64,000 nucleotides of DNA, from the NCBI GenBank assembly GCA_017402995.1, contig JAFQOV010000025.1:1-64000 (forward strand), given 5' to 3'. The position numbers and the translations under genes were made by a program. Positions 25,979-33,942 of this stretch are shown here, in pieces (within the stretch, counting starts at the first letter, position 1; the number at the start of each line of letters is the position of its first letter). Source of the stretch: Candidatus Gastranaerophilales bacterium (GTDB lineage Bacteria; Cyanobacteriota; Vampirovibrionia; Gastranaerophilales; Gastranaerophilaceae). Below the pieces are notes generated by a model. The model was not told the origin of the DNA and made no database searches. It saw nothing but the letters and a program-made list of their open reading frames with translations.

Positions 25979-26434
25979 ATGAAAACAAAGTATGAAAATT
26001 CTATAATTTATCAGATTAATTCAAGCGCAAAGCACTTTGATAAATTATTTGAACAATTTTTTAAAGAAATAAACATTGGCGTCACTGCCGCAGAACATCT
26101 TGCTTTGATGATTGTTCATGATACTAAAGATTGTTGTCAAAGAGACTTAGCAAGAATTTTACTAAAAGACAGAGCAAACACAGGAAAACTTGCAAAATCT
26201 TTAGAAGAAAAAGGGTTAATTAAAATTGAAGCGACAATTAAAAATAATCGCGCTGTAAAAATTTTAACCATTACAAAAAAAGGCAAAGAACTTGCAAAAA
26301 ACTCTATTAATCTTTTTGAGCCTTTAAAAAATCAAATTGAAAAAGAATTTTCAAAAGAAAAATTAGAAGAAATGACAAAAACATTGCGCGATTTTACGCA
26401 ATTAATATCAAAAACACTGAAAACAAAAATATAA
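25979..26434 (+). CDS. MarR-family transcriptional regulator (151 aa)
   Basis: I take the ATG at 25979, which follows GGGGAT; an upstream TTG is less likely. A winged helix covers about 40-110 (CCQRDLARILLKDRANTGKLAKSLEEKGLIKIEATIKNNRAVKILTITKKGKEL), with the recognition helix and the wing R-x-x-K visible. MarR proteins repress efflux genes until a phenolic or drug ligand binds. The emrA gene starts 12 bp downstream, in one operon. Confidence 0.93.
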   Translation: MKTKYENSIIYQINSSAKHFDKLFEQFFKEINIGVTAAEHLALMIVHDTKDCCQRDLARILLKDRANTGKLAKSLEEKGLIKIEATIKNNRAVKILTITKKGKELAKNSINLFEPLKNQIEKEFSKEKLEEMTKTLRDFTQLISKTLKTKI

Positions 26435-26446
26435 AAGGAGAATAAA

Positions 26447-27421
26447 ATGGCTGAAGATATTAAAAACGAAGAACAACAACCAAAAAAAAGAAAGATTATT
26501 ATCCCTATCGCAATCATTGCCGCAATTTTAGCCGGCGGATATTTCATTAACGAAAGCAAATATCAATCAACAGACGACGCATATGTTGAAGCAGATATCA
26601 TTCAAATCACACCAAAAGTATCTGGACATATTGTTGAAAGCTATATTGAAGATAATAAAGAAGTTAAAGCTGGCGATATTGTTGCAAAAATTGATGATGA
26701 AATGTATAAAGTTCGCTATGAACAAGCTAAAGCAAACTATCAAAAAGCGCTTTTGAACCAAAAAAATGCAAAAGCAAGCTTAAAAGCAGCAGATTCTGAA
26801 ATTAATCTTGCAAAAATCGACCTCGAAAGATATAAAACCCTATATCAAGAAGGCGCTGTTTCAAAACAAGTTTTAGACAAAGCTCAAACAAACTACGATA
26901 ATATCGTTGCAAGACAAACACATGCAAAAGAAAATGTTTTTGCAAATGGTCAAAACGTTGCTGACGCAGATTTAAAAGCCTTAGAAGCAATTATGAACCA
27001 AGCAAAACTAAACCTTGAATATACAAACGTTAAAGTTCCAAACACAGGTGTTGTTACAAATAGACGCATTGAAAAAGGAAGCTTTGTTTCTGTTGGTTCG
27101 CCACTTTTTGCAATTGTTCCATCAAAAGTTTGGGTGGTTGCAAACTTTAAAGAAAACCAAGTTGGAAACATGAAAGAAGGACAAACTGTTTCAATTAAAG
27201 TTGACGCATATAAAAACAAAACTTTTAAAGGCAAAATCGATTCAATCCAAAGAGCTTCTGGCGCAAAATCTAGCCTATTTCCACCAGAAAACGCCGTTGG
27301 TTCATTTGTAAAAATCGTTCAAAGAATTCCTGTTAAAATCGAATTTGACGAACCAATTGACACAACAAAATATACAATCGTTTCTGGCATGAGCGTTATT
27401 CCAAAAGTAAGGGTTAAATAA
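26447..27421 (+). CDS. emrA: EmrA/HlyD-type membrane fusion protein (324 aa)
   Basis: Periplasmic adaptor linking EmrB to TolC. One N-terminal membrane helix (about 18-36), then the lipoyl half-motifs around a coiled-coil hairpin: STDDAYVEADIIQITPKVSGHI at the start and VTNRRIEKGSFVSVGSPLFAIVP after the hairpin. A beta-barrel domain follows (VWVVANFKENQVGNMKEGQ). All are EmrA hallmarks. Preceded by AAAAGGAG. Cotranscribed with marR and emrB. Confidence 0.94.
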   Translation: MAEDIKNEEQQPKKRKIIIPIAIIAAILAGGYFINESKYQSTDDAYVEADIIQITPKVSGHIVESYIEDNKEVKAGDIVAKIDDEMYKVRYEQAKANYQKALLNQKNAKASLKAADSEINLAKIDLERYKTLYQEGAVSKQVLDKAQTNYDNIVARQTHAKENVFANGQNVADADLKALEAIMNQAKLNLEYTNVKVPNTGVVTNRRIEKGSFVSVGSPLFAIVPSKVWVVANFKENQVGNMKEGQTVSIKVDAYKNKTFKGKIDSIQRASGAKSSLFPPENAVGSFVKIVQRIPVKIEFDEPIDTTKYTIVSGMSVIPKVRVK

Positions 27422-27423
27422 TA

Positions 27424-28974
27424 ATGTCGCAAGAAATCGCAATGGAATGGAAACCAAAGCACAATCCTTGGATTGTTTGTATTCCAATTATGCTTGCTGC
27501 TTTTATGTTTGTTTTAGATGAAACAATCGCAAACGTAGCATTGCCATACATGGCTGGAAGCTTTTCTGTATCAAGGCAAGAGAGCACTTGGGTCTTAACA
27601 AGTTATTTAATTGCCTCAGGTATTGTTATTCCATCTGTTGATTTCTTTTGCAAATTAATGGGAAGAAAAAACTTTTTTATCTTCAGTATTATTCTTTTTA
27701 CCGTCTCTTCTTTTCTTTGCGGGATTGCAAATAGCCTACCTATGATGGTTATTACAAGAATTTTGCAAGGCTTTGGCGGGGGCGCTGTCTTACCATTATC
27801 TCAATCCATCACTCTTGAAATGTGGCCAGTTGAAAAACGCGCACAATCAATGGCTTTATTCGGCATGGTTGTTGTAATTGCGCCAATCATTGGTCCTGTT
27901 TTAGGTGGCTGGATAACAACAAATTGGTCTTGGCCATTTATTTATTTTATCAATATTCCTATTGGGATATTTTGCGTTTATTTATCTAAAAAATTAATCG
28001 AAGACCCACCATACGCGCGCAAACAAGAAAATGTCAAAATGGACACAATCGGTTTTTATATGTTAATCGGTTGGCTAACTTGCATGCAAATCGTATTAGA
28101 CAAAGGAAACGACGCAGATTGGTTTGGTTCAACTTGGGTTTGTTGGATGACCTTTTTTGCAGTTTTATTCGCTTTAATCTTTTTTGTTGTTCAAGCCAAA
28201 AAGAAAGACTCTTTGATTGATTTAAGCGTTTTTAAAGACGGCAACTTCTTTTTTGGCACACTTGTTCAAATTGTAATGCACGGCGTTTTATTGGCGTCTT
28301 TGGCAATTTTACCTCAGTTTTTACAAGGTTTAATGGGATATGACGCATTTTTATCTGGGCTTGCAATGATGCCGCGCGGTATGGGTGCAATGTTGACAAT
28401 TGTATTTATCGGAACAGTTGGCGCAAAAATAAATCCTAAAATTTTAACTGTTGCAGGGCTTGTTGTTTTAAGTATTTCTGGCTTTATGCTGTGTAATTTA
28501 AACCTTCATATTGCAACTGTAAATATCGCAATACCTAATTTTCTTATGGGTATTGGTATGGCAATGTGCATGATTCCAATTATTACACTTTCAACCGCAA
28601 CTTTGTCTCAAAAGCAAATGACAAACGCATCAGGCGTTCAAAATTTGTTAAAAAACCTTGGTGGTGCGATTGGAACATCAATTGTAACAACTTTAATTTC
28701 AAGAAAAGCACAAGCTCACCAAAGCTTTTTAGTTGATAATATGACAATGTTAAACGATAACTTTATTCAAAGATTTCAAGCTTTTCAAGCGCAATTCCAA
28801 GCAACTTTTGACAATATAACAGCGGGAAACCTAGCAAACAATCTGCTATATAAACAAATGCTCCAACAGGCAAACATGGGTGCTTTTAGAGATACCTTTG
28901 AATTTTGCGCAATTGCTTGCGTTGTAATTATTCCTTTAATCTTTTTAATCAAAGGAATAGAGAAAAAATCTTAA
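27424..28974 (+). CDS. emrB: EmrB/QacA-type MFS drug exporter (516 aa)
   Basis: Fourteen-helix DHA2 major facilitator. Motif D1 (LDETIANVALPYMAGS) in helix 1, the R/K-rich loop GRKN after helix 2, and motif C (GPVLGGW) in helix 5 are clear. Proton-driven export of hydrophobic drugs through EmrA and the divergent TolC-like protein is the expected role. It starts 2 bp after emrA and is followed by a strong terminator. Confidence 0.95.
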   Translation: MSQEIAMEWKPKHNPWIVCIPIMLAAFMFVLDETIANVALPYMAGSFSVSRQESTWVLTSYLIASGIVIPSVDFFCKLMGRKNFFIFSIILFTVSSFLCGIANSLPMMVITRILQGFGGGAVLPLSQSITLEMWPVEKRAQSMALFGMVVVIAPIIGPVLGGWITTNWSWPFIYFINIPIGIFCVYLSKKLIEDPPYARKQENVKMDTIGFYMLIGWLTCMQIVLDKGNDADWFGSTWVCWMTFFAVLFALIFFVVQAKKKDSLIDLSVFKDGNFFFGTLVQIVMHGVLLASLAILPQFLQGLMGYDAFLSGLAMMPRGMGAMLTIVFIGTVGAKINPKILTVAGLVVLSISGFMLCNLNLHIATVNIAIPNFLMGIGMAMCMIPIITLSTATLSQKQMTNASGVQNLLKNLGGAIGTSIVTTLISRKAQAHQSFLVDNMTMLNDNFIQRFQAFQAQFQATFDNITAGNLANNLLYKQMLQQANMGAFRDTFEFCAIACVVIIPLIFLIKGIEKKS

Positions 28975-28998
28975 AATATATACTTCATTTCTATACGC

Positions 28999-29022
28999 AA
29001 AGGGTTGCTGTTGCAACCCTTT
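28999..29022 (+). terminator. Rho-independent terminator after emrB
   Basis: AAAGGGTTGC pairs with GCAACCCTTT across a 4-nt loop, followed by TTCTTTCT. Confidence 0.85.
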
Positions 29023-29049
29023 TCTTTCTCTTATTGTCTTTAGTTTATA

Positions 29050-29949
29050 TTATTTATCATTTTTAACTTTTTTCAACTTAGTTTTTTGAAAAATCATGAT
29101 ATATTCATGTTCAAAAATGTTAAAACCACCAGATAACGCACGATAGCGCCATAGGTTTGCGGTTTTTCCTTTTGCTTTTTCGTTACCTGTAATGTTTTTA
29201 ACAATAACCGCTTTAGTAACAAACCCCAATTCTTCCATACGTCTTTGGCATTCAAAACCAAGAGAAATATAGCGAGAATTTGCATATTTATCACCAATAA
29301 TTAACGCAGCAAAACGATTTTGCTCAAGTAAATCATAACCATTTTTTGCAACTTTTTTGAATAAATCATAAAATTCTTCAGTTGTTGCGCAGTTAGATAA
29401 ATCTTCTTTTTTATCTGAAAATTTGATAATGTCATCATATGGTGGGTGCAAAACCAAAAATTGTGCGTGTTTTTCACCCATGATTTCCAATCTTGCTTGG
29501 ACTTTTTCTTTGGCTTCAACTGATGCGCTGTCGCCTTGAATAATATTTACGTCAACAACAAGTTCTTTTGGATTGAACTTAGATGAAACGTAATCTACCA
29601 TTTCTTGTTTCAATTCAACGCCAATGCAACGTCTTTGCATATTTTTTGCTTCAATACCAGAGGTGCCTGAGCCAAAAAACAAATCTAATACGATATCATT
29701 TTTCTTGGTATATCGCTCAAAAAGTTGTGTTGCAATTTGAGGAATGTAGTTGCCATGGTAATCATAGCTGTGTCCGCGAGATTTGTCACGAGACGCAAAC
29801 TCCCACCAAGTACCTGTTTTGATATTTTCATATAATTTCCAATTATTAAGGTCAATATCGTTATATGGCTTGGTTTTAACAGGTTTAATTACAGCTAAAT
29901 CAGCTTTTTGTTTTTTAATCTTTTTTACACTAGCTTTTGTGCTTGGCAT
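29050..29949 (-). CDS. Orphan N4/N6 DNA methyltransferase (299 aa)
   Basis: Beta-class order: motif IV-like LHPPYDDIIKFSD at about 164-176 follows the FGSGTSG motif I region (VLDLFFGSGTSGIEAKNMQRRCIGVEL at about 92-118). The catalytic loop reads HPPY, not the usual D/N/S-PP-Y/W. A phage-related or orphan subfamily with HPPY is known to me, but the target base is not predictable. No nuclease gene is adjacent, so the role is probably epigenetic or protective. A Lys-rich N-terminus is likely disordered. Confidence 0.85.
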   Translation of the reverse strand: MPSTKASVKKIKKQKADLAVIKPVKTKPYNDIDLNNWKLYENIKTGTWWEFASRDKSRGHSYDYHGNYIPQIATQLFERYTKKNDIVLDLFFGSGTSGIEAKNMQRRCIGVELKQEMVDYVSSKFNPKELVVDVNIIQGDSASVEAKEKVQARLEIMGEKHAQFLVLHPPYDDIIKFSDKKEDLSNCATTEEFYDLFKKVAKNGYDLLEQNRFAALIIGDKYANSRYISLGFECQRRMEELGFVTKAVIVKNITGNEKAKGKTANLWRYRALSGGFNIFEHEYIMIFQKTKLKKVKNDK

Positions 29950-29960
29950 TACAAAATCCC

Positions 29961-29974
29961 CAATAGTACTATTG
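29961..29974. promoter_or_regulatory. Perfect 14-bp palindrome upstream of the methyltransferase
   Basis: CAATAGTACTATTG is a perfect palindrome 11 bp before the methyltransferase start, near its likely transcription start. It could be an operator; no cognate regulator is identified. Confidence 0.35.
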
Positions 29975-30040
29975 TTAAAGTATATGTTAAGTACAAAATA
30001 ATTAAATCAACCTAATATATTAATTTGTGTTATAATAATC

Positions 30041-31675
30041 ATGTCAATTTTTTTTATTCAGCTGTTTTATGTAAGTATGATGAACGTAACTCCGTATAAT
30101 TTAAATAGCGGTATAGTTTCAAAGGCAACAACAACGCCACCTAAGACATCTAAGCTGAATATTTTTTACTATAACGATACCCATGGCAATTCAGACCAAA
30201 TGTCTGGCTTAGTTCATCATGCCAAAAATTTCAAAAAATTTGCCTCTGGCGATTCTGTTAATTTTGTTTTATCAGGTGGAGATAACTATTCAGGCGGAGA
30301 TTGCGCAAAAAATCATTATATTTTAAATCTAATGCAAAATATGATGGGGGTTGACGTTTCGGCTGTTGGAAACCACGAACTTGATGGAAGTTGTAAAGGT
30401 CTTTTTGAAACAATGAAAGACAAAAAAATTCCATTTGTCGCAACAAATGTTGAGTTTGAAAATAATAACCCCGCAAAAGACATTGTTAAAAAATCTCTAA
30501 TCAAAGAGCAAAACGGTGTTAAATATGGATTTGTTGGCGCAATGCCAATGGATTTTGAAACTTGCACAAAAAAAGAAAATCAAGAAGACATAGAAGTTAT
30601 GGATTTTGAAGATACAATCGAAGAAATCCAAGAAGAAGTTGACAACCTTAAAAAACAAGGTGTAAATAAAATCATTCTTTTATCTCACAATGGATATGAA
30701 GAAGACAAAAAATTAGCGCGTGCGCTTGATGGCGTTGATATTATCATTGGTGGACATTCACACAGTGTTGTTGAAGGCGCAAAACAAGGCGAAAACCTTG
30801 TGATGTCAAAATCTAATCAGCCTGTAATTATCACACAAGCTGGTGAAAATGGAAAATATTACGGCGTTTTAAATGTCGAATTTAACGAAAACGGCGTTTT
30901 AACCAAAATTCAAAACAATCTAAATCTAACAGATTCTAACAAAAAAAGCCCAACATTAGAATATATTAAAAACACAGACCTTGGAAAAAGCCCACAAGTT
31001 GCTGTTATCAACGAAATTGAACCAATGGCAAAAAACAGAAGAACTGCTCCAAGCGCTTGGGCAAATTTAATGGCGGATTCAATGCGTCAAGAATTAGGCA
31101 CAGATATTGCTCTAATTAACTCTGCAAATATCAGAAAAGTGCCACAAGCAGGCACCCTAACCGAACGCGACATTCAAGAATCTGCGCCAATGAAAAATAG
31201 ATTAATCAAAACAACAATCACACAAAAACAAGTAACAGAAGCAATATCATCAGCAGCTAAGCGCACAATGTCATCTCCTGATGGTTCTCCTGGGCTTTTA
31301 CAAGTCAGCGGTATGACATATAAAATTGATGACAGAGGAAATTTATTAGAATTAAATTTCATTGATAAAAAAGGCAATTCGCAACCAATCGACATTAACA
31401 ACCCATCAGATAAAATCAAATACAGCGTAACATATGACAGTTTCGTAGCTCAAAAAGATGGTGAATATCCGGAACTTGCGCTTCAATTCCCACATCAAGA
31501 ATTTGATTTTGACAAAGATACAACAGCGATTAACTATATTTCAAAATTACAAAGCAAAACAGGTTTGAATATTATTGACGATAAAAGGCTTCAAATACAA
31601 AAAACATCAAAGGTGAAATTACAAGACAATAGTATGCAAAGCTTTTTAAGGTTAACTTGCCCAAAAGTTTCATAA
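30041..31675 (+). CDS. 5'-nucleotidase/2',3'-cyclic phosphodiesterase family protein (544 aa)
   Basis: A metallophosphoesterase domain (about 40-290) shows YYNDTHGN, LSGGDNYSGG, GNHELDG, LLSHNGYEED and GGHSHSV, giving all metal ligands. The C-terminal 5'-nucleotidase domain (about 310-530) has NSANIRK and the substrate clamp region. Usual relatives are secreted by a Sec signal, but none is seen here. The ATG at 30041 gives a hydrophobic prefix MSIFFIQLFYVSM; an ATG at 30077 starts MMNVTPYN. TATAAT with extended TG lies 4 nt before 30041. The last 34 residues overlap antisense with uppP. Confidence 0.87.
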   Translation: MSIFFIQLFYVSMMNVTPYNLNSGIVSKATTTPPKTSKLNIFYYNDTHGNSDQMSGLVHHAKNFKKFASGDSVNFVLSGGDNYSGGDCAKNHYILNLMQNMMGVDVSAVGNHELDGSCKGLFETMKDKKIPFVATNVEFENNNPAKDIVKKSLIKEQNGVKYGFVGAMPMDFETCTKKENQEDIEVMDFEDTIEEIQEEVDNLKKQGVNKIILLSHNGYEEDKKLARALDGVDIIIGGHSHSVVEGAKQGENLVMSKSNQPVIITQAGENGKYYGVLNVEFNENGVLTKIQNNLNLTDSNKKSPTLEYIKNTDLGKSPQVAVINEIEPMAKNRRTAPSAWANLMADSMRQELGTDIALINSANIRKVPQAGTLTERDIQESAPMKNRLIKTTITQKQVTEAISSAAKRTMSSPDGSPGLLQVSGMTYKIDDRGNLLELNFIDKKGNSQPIDINNPSDKIKYSVTYDSFVAQKDGEYPELALQFPHQEFDFDKDTTAINYISKLQSKTGLNIIDDKRLQIQKTSKVKLQDNSMQSFLRLTCPKVS

Positions 31676-32411
31676 AATATTTAATACACAAATAACCAAC
31701 AACAAAAGAAACCAAAAAGCCTATTGCTATTGCTTTTAGATTGAATGTTGTAATCAAATTAAAATCCAAAGACATCAATGGATAAATCATTGACGCTAAT
31801 AAAATCACGGGAATGCTCATTAAAAAAGAAAATCTTGCAGCTTCAACTCTATTCAAGCCCAAAAACAAACCTGTTGAAATTGTTAAACCGCTTCTTGAAA
31901 ACCCAGGGAAAATCGCCAAACCTTGCGCTATTGCAATCAAGATAGAACTTTTTAAATTAATTTCCTTATTCCCTTTATACATTTTTTCGCTAAACAATAA
32001 AATTAAACCTGTTATAAACAAAAAGAAACAAATATATTTTGGGTTTTGAATAAAATATTCAACTTTTTCTTTAAAAATCAAACCGATAATACCAGTTATC
32101 ACAGTTGAAAGCAAAATATAATTTGTTAATAAAAAATTTTTATTTTTGTAATCTTTTTCTTTTATTGAAACAAAAAAATCTTTCAAAATAGCTTTTAAAT
32201 CATTGAAAAAATAAATTAAAACCGCAAACAAAGTTGCCAAATGCACCATAATATCAAAGAAAATTTCTTCTTCTTTTGATGTAATGAAAGCTGTTTTTGT
32301 GATTAATTCATATAATTCATTTGAAAAAACAATGTGTGCAGAACTAGAAATCGGCAAAAACTCGCTCAATCCTTGCATGGCACCTGTAATCACAGCTTGC
32401 AATGTTTGCAT
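31572..32411 (-). CDS. uppP: Undecaprenyl-diphosphatase UppP/BacA (279 aa)
   Basis: Recycles undecaprenyl diphosphate to the monophosphate carrier. Eight membrane helices. The two active-site regions are visible: GAMQGLSEFLPISSSAHIV at about 11-29 (with the catalytic E and SSSAH) and the inverted-repeat partner PGFSRSGLTIST at about 171-182. Length is normal. Its 3' end overlaps the convergent nucleotidase by 104 bp. queD lies 12 bp upstream on the same strand. Confidence 0.95.
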   Translation of the reverse strand: MQTLQAVITGAMQGLSEFLPISSSAHIVFSNELYELITKTAFITSKEEEIFFDIMVHLATLFAVLIYFFNDLKAILKDFFVSIKEKDYKNKNFLLTNYILLSTVITGIIGLIFKEKVEYFIQNPKYICFFLFITGLILLFSEKMYKGNKEINLKSSILIAIAQGLAIFPGFSRSGLTISTGLFLGLNRVEAARFSFLMSIPVILLASMIYPLMSLDFNLITTFNLKAIAIGFLVSFVVGYLCIKYFMKLLGKLTLKSFAYYCLVISPLMFFVFEAFYRQ

Positions 32412-32423
32412 ATTACTCCTTAA

Positions 32424-32783
32424 TTATTCTTCCCAATAACTTGCACGAGAAGTCGCAGTTTCCCAAACGTTAACCCTTTGAACTTGCGGAATTTGTTCTT
32501 TTACTTTATAAAAAATGAATTTCGCAATAAATTCGGAACTTGGGCTTTCGCCTTTGAACTCTTCTAATTCATTTAAATCTTTATGGTCTAAATAATCTAT
32601 TACCTGATTGACGCATTTTTTTAACGTTTTAAAATCAACCAAAATATTAGATTTGTCTAATTCATTGCCTCTTGCATAGACTTCAACTTTCCAATTGTGT
32701 CCGTGTAAATTTTCGCATTTGCCTTTGTAATTAAGCAAATGATGCGCTGATGAAAAACTTGTCTCTACTCTTACTTCAAACAT
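32424..32783 (-). CDS. queD: 6-carboxy-tetrahydropterin synthase QueD (119 aa)
   Basis: Makes the pterin intermediate of queuosine/7-deazaguanine. Zinc ligands are visible as the His in SSAHHLLNY and the HGHNW pair; a Cys (KCENLHGHNW) lies in the catalytic place. The catalytic Asp-His (YLDHKDLNELEEF) and the terminal Glu (NVWETATS) are present. The leader has TG-T-TAAAAT 6 nt before the ATG and no ribosome binding site. I looked for a preQ1 riboswitch and found none, and other queC/queE genes are absent here. Confidence 0.95.
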   Translation of the reverse strand: MFEVRVETSFSSAHHLLNYKGKCENLHGHNWKVEVYARGNELDKSNILVDFKTLKKCVNQVIDYLDHKDLNELEEFKGESPSSEFIAKFIFYKVKEQIPQVQRVNVWETATSRASYWEE

Positions 32784-32789
32784 AAAGTT

Positions 32790-32798
32790 ATTTTAACA
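32790..32798 (-). promoter_or_regulatory. Extended -10 promoter of queD, leaderless arrangement
   Basis: TG-T-TAAAAT on the minus strand is followed by six nucleotides and the ATG at 32783. Confidence 0.55.
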
Positions 32799-32839
32799 CA
32801 AAATAAAAAACGTCAATTATCAATATGTTTGTGATAAAA

Positions 32840-32860
32840 TTAAAAAAAGAGCATGCTCTT
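32840..32860 (-). terminator. Terminator-like palindrome upstream of queD
   Basis: AAGAGCATGCTCTT is a perfect palindrome followed by a T run on the minus strand. Together with the hairpin TTAGC-GAAA-GCTAA at about 32873-32887 and a stem TCTAAAAC/GTTTTAGA at about 32918-32943, it suggests a short transcribed RNA between 32940 and 32840, or the tail of the preceding gene's mRNA. Confidence 0.5.
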
Positions 32861-32940
32861 GTTAGGAAATAATTTAGCGAAAGCTAACAAAATAAGTGGA
32901 AAAAGAGGGGTTTATCTAAAACTGAATATTATGTTTTAGA

Positions 32941-32967
32941 AATTAAGGCGCTATATTTAGCGCCTTA
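32941..32967 (-). terminator. Terminator of the phosphatase-like gene
   Basis: TTAAGGCGCTA pairs with TAGCGCCTTAA just after the stop codon of the minus-strand gene. There is an AT-rich tail, but no long T run. Confidence 0.65.
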
Positions 32968-32968
32968 A

Positions 32969-33832
32969 TTAATTTCTATATAAATCTTTTAAATCTTCAT
33001 ATAAATATGCAAGTTTTTCAACAGTTTCCTCGTCTAGCGGTTTTCTTCTGTCGCAATCTTTTAAAATATTATAAAAACTATGCCAAGAATATGTCCTATT
33101 TGTTCCAAAATCGCAACCATAATAAACAGGCATTGGATAATCTTCATGGACACCATTTAAAATATCGATTAATTCTTGTGCGTCTAATATATTTTTATCT
33201 GCATTGTTTTTAATTTCGCCATTTTCATCTTGTGTTGCCCAAACTTCAGGATAGTCCATTAATCTATTTAACAATGGTGCGTCAGACGCTGTTGGAATTA
33301 CAGCAAAAGTATGCAACGTACCGTAACCAATATCTCGAATTGCAACCAGTTTCATGTTGTTTTCTTTTGCTTCTTTTACACCATCTTGGGAATATCCAAA
33401 ATCAATTGGCTCCAAAGAAACAATTGAGTTAATTCCAGCTTGTTTTGCGGCTTTAATGCCATCTGGATATTTATTTAGCCTTGGACCAGTATATAGTTCA
33501 TTATCTCTTTTTGCGCTCACAAAACCACTGTTGCCAATTGCGCTTTTCAACATATGATAATCAACTTTTAAATTACTTCTGTGTGGGTGAATTAAATCTT
33601 TTTGATGTCTAGTAGATTTTGCCACTCTAACCAAGCGAGAGCGCATTTGTTCGGCCGTTAGGTTATCCATTTCAGATAGATAATTATATGAAGCGTCAAG
33701 ATTGCCTTCAATTCTATCTCTTAAAACGTTTCTAACCATAACATCATTTTCGTTTTGAACGTTTCTTTTTGCACCAAATGAGATTTTTCTTGCTGTTGGT
33801 TGAATACAATATCCAATTTTGTTAATCATCAT
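32969..33832 (-). CDS. CX5R tyrosine/dual-specificity phosphatase-like protein (287 aa)
   Basis: The sequence YYGCDFGTNRT places Cys240 and Arg246 exactly as in the C-x5-R loop of protein tyrosine phosphatases; the His usually before the Cys is Gly. An upstream strand (AIRDIGYG) may hold the general acid Asp. The N-terminus carries an ISFGAKR motif at about 18-24. There is no signal peptide. The family is not certain; phosphatase activity is inference from the loop. A ribosome binding site AAAGGGTG precedes the ATG. It is divergent from the beta-repeat protein at 33943, 110 bp away. Confidence 0.65.
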   Translation of the reverse strand: MMINKIGYCIQPTARKISFGAKRNVQNENDVMVRNVLRDRIEGNLDASYNYLSEMDNLTAEQMRSRLVRVAKSTRHQKDLIHPHRSNLKVDYHMLKSAIGNSGFVSAKRDNELYTGPRLNKYPDGIKAAKQAGINSIVSLEPIDFGYSQDGVKEAKENNMKLVAIRDIGYGTLHTFAVIPTASDAPLLNRLMDYPEVWATQDENGEIKNNADKNILDAQELIDILNGVHEDYPMPVYYGCDFGTNRTYSWHSFYNILKDCDRRKPLDEETVEKLAYLYEDLKDLYRN

Positions 33833-33942
33833 ACACCCTTTTTTAATACTCTTTTATAAAGAAAAAACAAAGAAAAAATTGCCCCATTTAATAAAATTTA
33901 ACAAAATTATCAATTAATTTTACGTTTTGTTTTTGTTGATGT

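Noticed and set aside
32784-32968. preQ1 riboswitch upstream of queD
   Set aside because: None of the preQ1-I pseudoknot pattern could be found, and the queD promoter is immediately before its start, leaving no leader.
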